Assembly: GCA_034376725.1 (NCBI GenBank)
Contig: JAXMJH010000097.1
Coordinates: forward strand, 47,522 to 111,521
Reading direction: 5' to 3'
Origin: UBA11164 sp034376725
GTDB lineage: Bacteria > Pseudomonadota > Gammaproteobacteria > Xanthomonadales > Xanthomonadaceae
DNA: 64,000 nucleotides
Positions 33,818 to 42,712 of this stretch are shown here, piece after piece. How positions within the stretch are numbered: the stretch's first letter is position 1; every line of letters begins with the position of its first letter. Made by a program: the position numbers and the translations under genes. Under the pieces are notes generated by a model, which saw nothing but the letters and a program-made list of their open reading frames with translations, was not told where the DNA came from and searched no databases.

Positions 33818-35455
33818 ATGAGCATCCCTCTCCAGCTATCGGTGGCCGCGGCGATGTTGCGCATCCTGGTTTTTCTGATCGTCTGCGCACTGCCGGCAGT
33901 TTCGGTCGCCATCGAAGCATCCGGGCGGGTTTTCATCGATCACAATGGCAATGGCGTGTTGGACCCGGGAGAGGCGGGACTGGTGGGGGCCAAGGTTTCC
34001 AATGGCCGCGATATCGCCCTTACCGATGCCCATGGCAGCTACCGGATCGCGATCGCCGAGAACGACACGGTGTTCGTCATCAAGCCGCCCGACACCGCCT
34101 TTCCCAACGGCGAGAATGGCCTGCCGCGATTCTGGCGGCATCATCGAACGGTCAACGCCCCGGCGCTGCGCTACGGCGGCATGACGGCCAGCGATGCCCG
34201 TCGCGTCGACTTTCCGCTGCGCGCCGCAGCGGGGAGCGAGGGCGGGCCGCTGGAGGTGCTGGTATTCGGCGATCCGCAGCCGAAATCGCTGCTCGATGTG
34301 GACTTTTATGCGCGCGACATCGTCGAGCCGATCATCGGCAAACACCCGGCGCGGCTCGGGCTGAGCCTGGGCGACATCGTTCACGACGACCTGTCGCTGT
34401 ATCCGGCGCTCAATCGGGTGACGGCCCGGCTCGGTGTGCCCTGGCTGCATGCTGCGGGCAATCACGACATCGACTTCGATGCAGCCAGCGACGCCGACGC
34501 GCTGCTGAGCTTTCGCCAGACCTTCGGGCCGGACACCTTTGCCTGGGAAGAAGCCCACGCCAGCTTCATCGTGCTCGATAACGTCGTGTACCTGCCCGGG
34601 CAGTCGCCGGCCTACATCGGCGGGCTGCGCGAGGATCAATTCCGGTTTCTGGAGAATTATCTTGCCGGGCTGGACCAGCAGCGGCGGGTGGTGATTGCCG
34701 GCCATATTCCGTTTTTCGATCCGCTGCCGGGCGTGGAGACTTTTCGCAGCGCCGACCGCGCACGTCTGTTCGGACTGCTTGAGGGGTTTTCCCATGTGTT
34801 GCTGTTGACCGCTCACGGTCATGTGCAGCGGCAGTACTTTCACGATCTTGAAGACGGCTGGCGGGGTGCCGCGCCGCTGCACGAATACAACGTGGGCGCC
34901 ACCTGCGGCAGCTGGTGGAGTGGCCCCGCAGATGCCGACGGTCTGCCCGACGCCAGCATGGCCGACGGCACACCCAACGGCTACGCGGTGTTGCGCATCG
35001 CGCCCGACGGCGACTATGCGCTTCGCTGGTACGTGGCTCGCCAGCCCGACGATTTCGGCATCGCCCTGCATGCGCCAAAGCTGCTTCGCCATGGCGCCTG
35101 GCCGGGCGTGCCGGTGGTCGCCAATGTGTTCATGGGCACCGAGGGCGACCGCGTGCAGGTTCGCATCGATGGTGGCGACTGGCGGGCGATGCAGCGCATC
35201 GACCAGCCCGATCCGCGACTGGTGGCCCAGAACCTGATCGACGACGCTGCCGACACTCTGCGCGGCTATGATCGCCTGCCGCAGGCGGCGAATTCGACGC
35301 ACCTGTGGCGTTATCCGCTTCCCACCGACCTGGCGCCGGGCGAGCACCTGATCGAGGTCAGGGCGATGTCGTCCGGGCCGGCCGGGCAGGGCCGCCGCTG
35401 GCCCGGCGAGCTGCGCGCCGATGCGCGCTATCGTCTGGAGGCGGTCGAGCGGTGA
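33818..35455 (+). CDS. Secreted calcineurin-like metallophosphoesterase
   Basis: 545 residues from 33818; an ATG at 33854 starts directly at a good signal peptide (MLRILVFLIVCALPAVSVA) and may be the true start. Mature layout: an SdrD-B-like beta domain (GRVFIDHNGNGVLDPGEAGL), the phosphoesterase core with GDPQ, GDIVHDD, AGNHDIDF, IAGHIPFF and AHGHVQ, and a C-terminal beta domain. This three-part form is the family with calcineurin-like N and C domains. The substrate is unknown. The stop overlaps the glycerophosphodiesterase start (GTGA), so both probably act on phospho-esters in the envelope or medium. Confidence 0.9.
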   Translation: MSIPLQLSVAAAMLRILVFLIVCALPAVSVAIEASGRVFIDHNGNGVLDPGEAGLVGAKVSNGRDIALTDAHGSYRIAIAENDTVFVIKPPDTAFPNGENGLPRFWRHHRTVNAPALRYGGMTASDARRVDFPLRAAAGSEGGPLEVLVFGDPQPKSLLDVDFYARDIVEPIIGKHPARLGLSLGDIVHDDLSLYPALNRVTARLGVPWLHAAGNHDIDFDAASDADALLSFRQTFGPDTFAWEEAHASFIVLDNVVYLPGQSPAYIGGLREDQFRFLENYLAGLDQQRRVVIAGHIPFFDPLPGVETFRSADRARLFGLLEGFSHVLLLTAHGHVQRQYFHDLEDGWRGAAPLHEYNVGATCGSWWSGPADADGLPDASMADGTPNGYAVLRIAPDGDYALRWYVARQPDDFGIALHAPKLLRHGAWPGVPVVANVFMGTEGDRVQVRIDGGDWRAMQRIDQPDPRLVAQNLIDDAADTLRGYDRLPQAANSTHLWRYPLPTDLAPGEHLIEVRAMSSGPAGQGRRWPGELRADARYRLEAVER

Positions 35456-36360
35456 ACTGGCCGACGCTGCGCGGCGCACCGCCCGACATCATCGCCCACC
35501 GGGGCGCCAGCGGGCTGATGCCCGAGCACACTCTGGCAGGCTATGCACTGGCGCTGTCCCAAGGCGCCGATATCATCGAACCCGACCTGGTGCCGAGCCG
35601 CGACGGTGTGTTGTTCGCGCGTCACGAACCGGGGCTGGCGCGCAGCACGGATATCGCAATGCGACCGCAGTTCAGCAACCGGTTGCGCGATGGCGATTGG
35701 CAAAGCATCGATCTCGACGCCGACGAGCTCGATACCCTGCGCGCGATTCAGCCGTTCCCCGGCCGAAGCCCGGATCAGGACCGGCGTCACGCCATTCCGC
35801 GCTTCAAGCACATCCTGCGCTGGGCCGGTCAGGCTGCCGCCGAGCGCGGAGTGCCCGTTCTGCTTTACCCCGAGATCAAGCATCCCTCGCGGCTGGCTGC
35901 ACTGGGCCACGACCCGGTGCCGCGCTTCATCGAGTCGGTATCGCGACCGCCGACCGGCGTCGAGGTCTGGGTCCAGTGTTTCGAGCCCGAGCCGCTGCGC
36001 CGCGTGTTCGAGGCCACCGGTTTGCCGTGCTGCCTGCTACTGGACACCGACTCGGACTGGCAAGCAGCGATCGAACTGCACGGCCGCTGGCTGTTCTCGC
36101 TCGGCGTCAGCAAACGGCTACTGATCGGCGACGACGGGCAACCGCGCGATCCGCCGTCGCGCGGGGTGGTGGCGTTTGCTCACCGCGCAGGTCTGCGGGT
36201 CGATGTCTGGACGTTCCGCGACGATGCGGTCGCGCCCGGGTTCGCGTCCATCGAAGACGAACTGATCGCGGCCATGCGGCTGGGCGTGGACGGCATGTTT
36301 TGCGATTTCCCCAAGACCGGGCTGGCGGCGCGCGTGCGCGCGGGGATTTGCAGTGGGTGA
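35452..36360 (+). CDS. Glycerophosphodiester phosphodiesterase family protein
   Basis: 302 residues from a GTG overlapping the previous stop. GDPD motifs: IIAHRGASGLMPEHTLAGYA with the catalytic His, a GADIIEPDLV metal pair, and the second His in VLFARHEPG. The barrel ends with RVDVWTFRDDA and GVDGMFCDFP. It hydrolyses glycerophosphodiesters to glycerol 3-phosphate and an alcohol. No signal peptide is visible, so unlike its partner it may be cytoplasmic. Confidence 0.92.
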   Translation: MNWPTLRGAPPDIIAHRGASGLMPEHTLAGYALALSQGADIIEPDLVPSRDGVLFARHEPGLARSTDIAMRPQFSNRLRDGDWQSIDLDADELDTLRAIQPFPGRSPDQDRRHAIPRFKHILRWAGQAAAERGVPVLLYPEIKHPSRLAALGHDPVPRFIESVSRPPTGVEVWVQCFEPEPLRRVFEATGLPCCLLLDTDSDWQAAIELHGRWLFSLGVSKRLLIGDDGQPRDPPSRGVVAFAHRAGLRVDVWTFRDDAVAPGFASIEDELIAAMRLGVDGMFCDFPKTGLAARVRAGICSG

Positions 36361-36478
36361 CCCGCGCGAGCGGAGCCTGCATCGCGGAGCGACGTTGCTC
36401 CAGCCGCGCGAGATGCTGCCCTGGCCTTTTACCGGTTGGCTTGAAGGGCGATCGGGCCAGTGGCTCACGAACCTTGGT

Positions 36479-36507
36479 TTGACAAGCATCACGTTACGCG
36501 TGATCAT
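36479..36507 (+). promoter_or_regulatory. Candidate higBA promoter
   Basis: TTGACA at 36479-36484, a 17-base spacer, and GATCAT at 36502-36507. Transcription would begin at about 36514, the first base of the higB ATG, so the toxin message might be leaderless. Confidence 0.55.
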
Positions 36508-36520
36508 TCCAGAATGATCA
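36488..36520 (+). promoter_or_regulatory. Two palindromes over the higBA promoter: candidate HigA operators
   Basis: ATCACG/CGTGAT (36488-36493 and 36499-36504) and TGATCATT/AATGATCA (36501-36508 and 36513-36520, four-base loop) are perfect inverted repeats. The second covers the -10 element and the higB start codon. Antitoxins of this type repress their own operon through such sites. Confidence 0.6.
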
Positions 36521-36795
36521 AGAGCTTCGCGGACACGCGCACGGCTGATTTGTTCGTGAAAGGTTCTGCGTCAGGATTTCCGCCGGACGTGGCGCGTCGG
36601 GCGATACGCAAACTCGAGTATTTGGACTTGGCGACCCGCCTGGACGATCTGAGGACACCGCCCGGAAACCGCTTGCACGCGCTTCGCGGGGATCGCAGGG
36701 GCCAGTACGCCATTGCCGTCAACGACCAGTGGCGCGTCTGCTTTCGCTTTGTCGACGGTGATGCGCACGATGTCGAGGTCTGCGACTACCACTGA
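36514..36795 (+). CDS. higB: HigB-type toxin (RelE/ParE fold)
   Basis: 93 residues. It matches the HigB family of ribosome-dependent mRNA interferases: IKSFADTRTADLFVKG, RKLEYLDLATRLDDLRTPPG, RLHALRGDRRGQYAIAVNDQ and WRVCFRF...VEVCDYH at the end. The toxin-before-antitoxin order is the HigBA norm. No ribosome site precedes the ATG (see the promoter entry). It lies in a small accessory patch with an IS relic. Confidence 0.93.
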   Translation: MIKSFADTRTADLFVKGSASGFPPDVARRAIRKLEYLDLATRLDDLRTPPGNRLHALRGDRRGQYAIAVNDQWRVCFRFVDGDAHDVEVCDYH

Positions 36796-36809
36796 AAGTG
36801 AGGTGCACC

Positions 36810-37124
36810 ATGAGCATTGCCAACGATCGGCGTCTTGAGCGCCAGCCAACCCACCCAGGGGAGATGTTGAGGGAAGACTTCATGCCCGATTTTGGTCTGA
36901 CGGTTGCAGCGCTCGCCGACGCCGTAGGGGTGTCCCGTCAGTCCATCAATGAACTGCTGCGCGAGCGGCGTGCGGTAAGCCCGGAGATGGCTTTGCGTCT
37001 GGGTCGGCTATTTGGCAACTCTCCGGAGTTCTGGCTCAACGGTCAACGCGCGTTCGACCTGTGGCAGGCTGCGCGCACCATTGAAAGCGATGTCGCCCGC
37101 ATCAAGCCGCTACGCGTGGCGTGA
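36810..37124 (+). CDS. higA: HigA-type antitoxin (XRE-family HTH)
   Basis: 104 residues from the ATG at 36810 with GTGAGG six bases upstream, 14 bases after higB. RQPTHPGEMLREDFMP is followed by an XRE helix-turn-helix (about 28-80: ALADAVGVSRQSINELLRER, SPEMALRLGRLFGNSPEFWL). It neutralises HigB and represses the operon, probably through the palindromes over the higB start. Confidence 0.93.
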   Translation: MSIANDRRLERQPTHPGEMLREDFMPDFGLTVAALADAVGVSRQSINELLRERRAVSPEMALRLGRLFGNSPEFWLNGQRAFDLWQAARTIESDVARIKPLRVA

Positions 37125-37462
37125 CTGGATTCATCGTCGGATACGCTGCCTCGGTGCTTGATACGATCTACAACGTAAACTCTGTCGATATCGATATCGA
37201 TAACGTGCTGAGGCTGGAACCAGGTCCATGCCCGCCTGAATATGTCGGTGCAGTATGGATCGTTGTTCAGCTCTCCGTAGTATCGGCCCTTCACCTGCAC
37301 CCACACGCGTTCGCCGTGATCGACAGCTTCTCCCGATTCGTTTGTCACGCGGATGTAGAAGCCAAGTAGATGACCTGGAGGGGTTGGCTCGACTTTGGCT
37401 TCCTTGCCGCGCAGCCTGTGGCGGGCTGTCTCCCGCATGAGGCAGTCCAGCATCGGGATCAT
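37043..37462 (-). pseudogene. DUF2314-like protein fragment, overlapping higA
   Basis: A minus-strand frame, open further upstream, with protein-like content between about 37150 and 37460: GFYIRVTNESGEAVDHGERV then WVQVKGRYYGELNNDPYC, resembling the small DUF2314 family. No ribosome site precedes the ATG codons at 37462 or 37453, and the last 28 codons are simply the antisense of higA. It is therefore probably a fragment cut at one or both ends when the accessory genes arrived. Confidence 0.4.
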
Positions 37463-37599
37463 GATCGTTGGGGCGTAGGCAGCTAACAGATGCCCGTCCA
37501 AGGAGGGGTGCCAGAAAGTGGAGTGGAGACGGCTGCTTACGCTCGCCTGACCCTGGGGAGTTGAAGCCTTGCAAGGTGAGCCTTCGGATGCAGGACTTG

Positions 37600-38742
37600 C
37601 GTCGATGCCCTGGGTGCGGCCCATGCTCGACCACGCGCTCTCGGTGGTGTTCTACGACCTGACCACGGTACGCATTCATGGCGAGGGCGAGGTGGCCAAC
37701 GATCTGCGCCGCTTCGGCATGAACAAGGAAACTGGCGGCATCGCGCGGCAGTTCGTGTTGGGTGTGGTGCAGTCGGCGGATGGCTTGCCGCTGATGCACG
37801 TGGTGCATCCGGGCAACGTGGCCGAGACCAAGACCCTCCAGTCCATGCTCGACAGCGTGCTCAAGCGCTTTGCGGTCGAGCGCGTGATCCTGGTGGCCGA
37901 TCGCGGCTTGTTGAGCCTGGACAATGTCGCTGAGCTCACGGCGTTGGCCGAGTCCCGGGCGCGCCGCTTGGAGTTCATTCTGGCGGTGCCGGCGCGACGC
38001 TACGCCGAGCTGGGCGGCACGCTTGAGAAGCTGGCGTTCGTCGACGGTCTGGCTGAGGGCTCGTTCGCAGCGCATCGGCTGGTGGTGGCGCACGACCCCC
38101 AGCGCGCCCAGGAGCAGGCCGCGAAGCGTCGCGCACGCATCGCCGAGCAGGAAGCGTTTGCCGAGCGACTGGTGGCCAAGCTTGACTCGCAGGATGCCGG
38201 CAAGACCGAGCGCGGTCGCCGCGCCAGTGATCGCGGCGCCTACAGCCGCTTCAGCCAGGCCGTGCGCGAGGCCGAGCTCACCCGCTCTCAAGATCGACTA
38301 CCAGGCTGATCGCTTCACCTACGAGATCGGTGAAGACGCGATCGTCGGCGCCGAGCGTTTCGACGGCAAGCTGGTCTTGCTCACCAACGTGACAGACTTC
38401 AGCGCCGCGAAGATTGTCGAGCGCTACAAAGCGCTGGCGGACATCGAGCGCGGTTTCCGGGTGTTGAAGAGCGAGATCGAAATCGCCCCGGTTTACCACC
38501 GGCTGCCCGAGCGAATCCGCGCGCATGCGCTGATCTGTTTCCTCGCCCTGCTGCTGCATCGGGTCATGCGCATGCGCCTGAAAGCCCACGGCAGCGAATA
38601 CAGCCCAGCCGTGGCCTTGGAACTGCTCCGACGTATCCAGCAACACCGCGCCACCATCGGCGAGCGCAGCTACACCGGCACCAGCAAGACCACGCCGGAA
38701 CAACTGCATCTGTTCGAGGCCCTGCGCCTGAGCGCCCCGTAA
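37600..38742 (+). pseudogene. IS1634-family transposase relic (5'-truncated and frameshifted)
   Basis: The C-terminal two thirds of an IS4-like DDE transposase of the IS1634 type. It holds the three catalytic acids: Asp in SVVFYDLTTVRI, Asp in VILVADRGLLSLDN and Glu in DIERGFRVLKSEI. The frame breaks near 38284: REAELTR must join LKIDYQADRF in another frame, consistent with loss of one GC pair. The first part of the gene is missing, with no start codon or left end of the element. It cannot make active transposase. Confidence 0.85.
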
Positions 38743-39006
38743 GGCCCCTGTAGTGGCATTTTCGACGGTGTCGGTATAGACACATCAAGCACTCACGCGA
38801 TTAACTGCGGAACTTGGGCGGCCGCGAAGACGCCGAACCCCCGCAAGCCGCTCACGCGGCCGCGATGAACAGTCCGATGCTGCACGCCAGCGCCGCAAAC
38901 CACACCAGACTGCGCAGCCAGTGCGCGTCGGTCAGATAGCAGATGACAGAATCGATCTGGGATTGAGCCGCGTAGCGTCGTTTGCGGAACGCGGCGGCAG
39001 GTCAGT
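38743..39006. other. Intergenic region between the IS relic and the TSUP gene, with a gene-tail relic
   Basis: 264 bp. On the minus strand, 38852-39001 is an open stretch without a start codon whose translation ends in a membrane-helix-like LRSLVWFAALACSIGLFIAA and a stop. It looks like the C-terminal tail of a lost membrane protein gene. The right end of the IS element must also lie here but cannot be defined. Confidence 0.35.
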
Positions 39007-39942
39007 TCAGTGTGCAGATGCGGCTCTGGCAGGTGACAGAATCATCACCCACATGGCCACGCCGATCACCGCGAACAACGCCCCGATTGCTTGTTCCATG
39101 CGTCGCTGATCGATGCGGCCCTGCAGGAATGGCCCGATTTGGCCACCGATCAATACACCGGGTATCGTCCACATCACCAGGTGCCAGGGGACGGCATTGA
39201 CGCCTCCCTCGCGAATAAGTGTTGCGATCTGGGTGAACGAGGCGGCAGCGATGGTCACGATGACCACGAACACGCTGGTTGCCGCTGCGATGGCCAACGG
39301 GACGCGGTTGCGTTTGGTCAATTGCGGCATCACCACCTCGCCGATTCCTACCGAAAGCAGACCGGTGAGCCAGGCTCCGACTGAGGTGGCGATGGCACCG
39401 CGGCCGTGTTTGGGGACCGGATATCGGTATACCACGCCATTGCGCGCGGTGATCTCGCGGATCTCCGGCTTTCGTCCATTGCCATCGAGGCTTTCGATCT
39501 CGGCTTCGACGGGAGCGTGGTGCTTGATCATGATCCAGGCCAACAGGAGCATGAGACATCCATAGGCACCCTTGATGAAGGTCGGGTTGAGCAGCGGAGT
39601 CATCAGCGCGCCGACGATGGCGACCGGCACTGCAACAGCAATGAATGGTAGTGCGCTGCGGAAGTCGATCAGTCCCTTGCGGTAGTAGCCGACGAAGCCG
39701 GAGCTGAAGCCGAATGTTTCGGTCAGCAGCGCCACGCCGATCGCAGCCACCGGACTGATCAGCACGTACTCGGGTCCGAGAAGGGGAAAGATTATCAGGA
39801 AGATCGGCGTGAACAGGGCCGCCCCACCGATTCCGGAGAGCATTGCCGTGGTCGCGACGAGCATGGCGACGGGAAACATGAACCAGTAGAGGGTGGTGTC
39901 CAACGCAGGCTCCGGGTGCAGTTTGATCTGATTGTGAATCAT
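39007..39942 (-). CDS. Sulfite exporter TauE/SafE (TSUP) family transporter
   Basis: 311 residues with about eight membrane helices in two halves. The family repeats are visible: AMLSGIGGAALFTPIFLIIF in the first and AWLTGLLSVGIGEVVMPQLT in the second, with a charged cytoplasmic loop between. TSUP proteins export sulfite, organosulfonates or related anions; the substrate here is unknown. It is divergent from serA. Confidence 0.9.
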   Translation of the reverse strand: MIHNQIKLHPEPALDTTLYWFMFPVAMLVATTAMLSGIGGAALFTPIFLIIFPLLGPEYVLISPVAAIGVALLTETFGFSSGFVGYYRKGLIDFRSALPFIAVAVPVAIVGALMTPLLNPTFIKGAYGCLMLLLAWIMIKHHAPVEAEIESLDGNGRKPEIREITARNGVVYRYPVPKHGRGAIATSVGAWLTGLLSVGIGEVVMPQLTKRNRVPLAIAAATSVFVVIVTIAAASFTQIATLIREGGVNAVPWHLVMWTIPGVLIGGQIGPFLQGRIDQRRMEQAIGALFAVIGVAMWVMILSPARAASAH

Positions 39943-40096
39943 ACGCTACAAAAATGGACTCGGCGGATACGAATGGACAGAAGGAGCGGATTTTCGGCGC
40001 CTTTGGCGTCGCTGCCCGTGGTATGCTGATCCGGCAAGGTTCAGGACTCCCATGCTTGTGAAGCCCCGTCTCCTGACCCGCGGCATACGCGTTTTT

Positions 40097-40152
40097 TTGC
40101 CGTACGGTCATATCCAGCAGCCGCATCCCGCAAGGGGATGCGTTGCCGTACG
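40097..40152 (+). promoter_or_regulatory. Structured leader upstream of serA
   Basis: A 10-bp direct repeat TTGCCGTACG (40097-40106 and 40143-40152) flanks an 8-bp hairpin (40122-40129 with 40135-40142, loop GCAAG). It lies 80-140 bp before the serA ATG. It could be an operator or RNA leader; no known riboswitch was recognised. Confidence 0.4.
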
Positions 40153-40233
40153 CGCCTTCGCCAGCGACCTGATCCTCTGCGACCTCCCTCTGCCCGTGCG
40201 GCAGTTCCCGTGTTTTCGCAAATGGAGTCAGAT

Positions 40234-41796
40234 ATGCGCGTTTTGGCCTGTGACGGCATTCATGCCGATGGTTTGAATTTGTTTCGCTCGGCCGGTTGGA
40301 CGGTCGAGGTGTCCACCCCGATTACCAACCCGTCGGCACTTGCCAAGGCCCTGGACGGGGTCGATGCACTGCTCGTCCGATCCTCCACCAAGGTTCCGGC
40401 CGAAGCGTTGGCCGGTGCCACTAATCTGAAGGTGATCGGCCGGGCCGGGGCTGGCGTGGATACCATCGATGTCGATGCGGCCACCCAGCGCGGCGTGGCG
40501 GTGATGAATGCGCCCGATGGCAACACCCTGGCTGCGGCCGAGCACGCGCTATCGCTGCTGTTCGCGCTGGCCCGCCGAGTGGCGCCTGCCGATGCGGGCA
40601 TGAAGGCGGGGCAGTGGCCCAAGGCCGGATTGGTCGGTTTCGAACTCGAAGGCAAGAAACTCGGGATCATCGGTTTGGGCCGTATCGGAAGCACGGTGGC
40701 GCGCAAGGCCAGCGGCATCGGTATGGAAGTGGCAGCCTACGATCCGTTTCTGCCGACTTCGGCAGCCGGCAAGGGCAGCGTCGCGCTGAAGTCGCTGGAG
40801 GACCTGTTGGCCTGGGCTGATGTCGTCACCCTGCATGTGCCGCGCACCAAGGAAACCACCAATATCCTCAGTGAGGCGAACCTTCGGCGGATGAAGGAAG
40901 GCGCCTATCTGGTCAATGCCGCCCGAGGCGGTCTGGTCGACGAAGACGCCTTGATAAAGGTGCTCGATGAAGGTCACTTGGCCGGCGCCGCACTCGACAC
41001 CTTCGTGACCGAGCCGCTGCCGGTCGAATCACCGCTGCGTGCGCATCCCAAGCTGCTGTTGACACCGCATCTGGGCGCCTCGACCGGTGAGGCGCAGCAG
41101 GCGGTAAGCACCATTCTCGCCCGGCAGATCATCAACTTCGTCGAGACCGGCGCGGTCGCCGGCTGCGTCAATTTGCCGCCGCTCACTCCGGAGGCGGCCA
41201 AGGAGATCGGCCCCTGGATCCCGTTGATGGATTCCCTGGGACGGCTGGCGACCCGACTGGTGCCTGCACCGACGCGATTGGAATTGGGGTATCTGGGCCG
41301 CACCGATGCGCTGGATGCCAAGCCGTTGACTCGCATGCTGGTTTCGTCGCTGCTGGGCGCTCATTCCGGCCGGGTCACGCCGGTCAACGCGCTGGCCGAG
41401 GCGGCCGCGCGCGGGCTTGAAGTCACCGAGTCGGTCGGCGGCGACGGCGATGGATTCGATCGGCTGTTGCGTATCCGGATCGCCGGCAACGGGGCGACGC
41501 GGGAAGTCGAGGCCACCCTGCATCGCGGTCCCCGAGTGGTCCGTCTGGACGGCGTGGAAGTGGAGTTCGATCCCAGCGCGCACATCCTGCTGATGCGCAA
41601 CGAGGATCGACCCGGCGTGGTCGGCACGGTCGGCACGCAGTTGGGCAAGGGCGGCGTCAACATCATCAACTTCTCGCTCGGGGCGACCGGCGATGGTCAG
41701 GCGGTGGCCGCGATCACTGTCGATCGCGAAGTGCCCGATACCTTGCTTGCCGAGCTCAAGAAAATTCCCGGCATCGTGTCTCTGGAGGGCTTCTGA
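40234..41796 (+). CDS. serA: D-3-phosphoglycerate dehydrogenase, long ACT-containing form
   Basis: 520 residues from the ATG at 40234 (TGGAG six bases upstream). Layout: catalytic and NAD-binding domains (LGIIGLGRIGSTVARKASGI, catalytic Arg in VNAARGGLVDEDAL, His in LLTPHLGASTGEA), the intervening allosteric domain (about 315-445), and a C-terminal ACT domain (RNEDRPGVVGTVGTQLGKGG). It oxidises 3-phosphoglycerate, the first step to serine, and the ACT domain usually gives serine inhibition. Its stop overlaps the next start (TGATG). Confidence 0.96.
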   Translation: MRVLACDGIHADGLNLFRSAGWTVEVSTPITNPSALAKALDGVDALLVRSSTKVPAEALAGATNLKVIGRAGAGVDTIDVDAATQRGVAVMNAPDGNTLAAAEHALSLLFALARRVAPADAGMKAGQWPKAGLVGFELEGKKLGIIGLGRIGSTVARKASGIGMEVAAYDPFLPTSAAGKGSVALKSLEDLLAWADVVTLHVPRTKETTNILSEANLRRMKEGAYLVNAARGGLVDEDALIKVLDEGHLAGAALDTFVTEPLPVESPLRAHPKLLLTPHLGASTGEAQQAVSTILARQIINFVETGAVAGCVNLPPLTPEAAKEIGPWIPLMDSLGRLATRLVPAPTRLELGYLGRTDALDAKPLTRMLVSSLLGAHSGRVTPVNALAEAAARGLEVTESVGGDGDGFDRLLRIRIAGNGATREVEATLHRGPRVVRLDGVEVEFDPSAHILLMRNEDRPGVVGTVGTQLGKGGVNIINFSLGATGDGQAVAAITVDREVPDTLLAELKKIPGIVSLEGF

Positions 41797-42446
41797 TGCG
41801 CATCGTTCTCGCCCGCCACGGCGAAACGCCGTGGAACGCCGAGGGTCGTTATCAAGGGCAGCGCGATATTCCGCTGTCGGCGATCGGCGAGGTTCAGGCC
41901 CGCGCGCTGGGCGAGCGGCTGGCCGAAGTGCGCATTGATCGGGCGGTGGCATCGCCCTTGGCGCGCGCCCGACGCACCGCGGAGCTGGCGTTGGGTGAAT
42001 CCCGAGTCGGGGACCTGACGCTGGACCCTGGGCTGGCCGAAATCGGACATGGCGATTGGGAGGGCCTTCTGGCCGGCGAGATTCACGAGAGAGATCCCGA
42101 GACCCTGAGGGCATGGCGTACCGATCCTGGATCGGTGCAGATGCCCGGGCCCGGCGGCGAGTCGCTCGATCAGGTGATGGCGCGGGCCTGGCCGGCGTTC
42201 GAGCGAGCCTGCGACGGGCTTGGTGGCTCCGAGACCCTGTTGCTGGTTGCGCACGACGCGGTCAATCGCTTGCTCCTGTGCCGGGTACTCGGACTGCCGG
42301 TGACCCGACTATGGAGCTTTCGACAGGCCCCGACCACCATCAACCTGCTCGAAGGCCCATTGGCCGACGCGCTGGAGGTGGTGCGACTCAACGACTGCAG
42401 CCACCATACCCGGCTGTTCGGCGAGGCGGTGCACCGTGCGCTTTAG
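41796..42446 (+). CDS. Histidine phosphatase family protein, possibly phosphoserine phosphatase
   Basis: 216 residues; the start overlaps the serA stop by one base. It has phosphoglycerate-mutase-like motifs: LARHGETPWNAEGRYQGQRD with the phospho-His, the ASPLARARRTAE segment, the Glu in LAEIGHGDWEGLL, and the second His in LLVAHDAVNRL. Members of this family include cofactor-independent mutase-like phosphatases, alpha-ribazole phosphatase and metal-independent phosphoserine phosphatase. Tight coupling to serA favours the last, but this is inference. Confidence 0.88.
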   Translation: MRIVLARHGETPWNAEGRYQGQRDIPLSAIGEVQARALGERLAEVRIDRAVASPLARARRTAELALGESRVGDLTLDPGLAEIGHGDWEGLLAGEIHERDPETLRAWRTDPGSVQMPGPGGESLDQVMARAWPAFERACDGLGGSETLLLVAHDAVNRLLLCRVLGLPVTRLWSFRQAPTTINLLEGPLADALEVVRLNDCSHHTRLFGEAVHRAL

Positions 42447-42712
42447 CCGGACACGCGCGGTGAACCGATAAGACTTCGGACCACCTGGCCGGCCGGCGCA
42501 TGTGCTCGCCGGTCGGGTGGTGCCATTGGGGCCACTCTGGCTCTGGAACTGGAACGCGGGGCGAGACGGTCTCGCGGGTGGTTCGCTGGCCGGTCACGCT
42601 GCCGCTGGCGCGAATGCGCTCGGTGCCTGGTTGTTTTCCGGCGAGCACGGCACCGGGTGCGGCGACGCCGTGAATGCCTGTTACATTGAGGCAAACACGC
42701 GGGGAGGAAATC

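Noticed and set aside
40052..40276. 74-codon frame in the serA leader
   Set aside because: Lies over the hairpin/direct-repeat region and runs out of frame into serA; no ribosome site.
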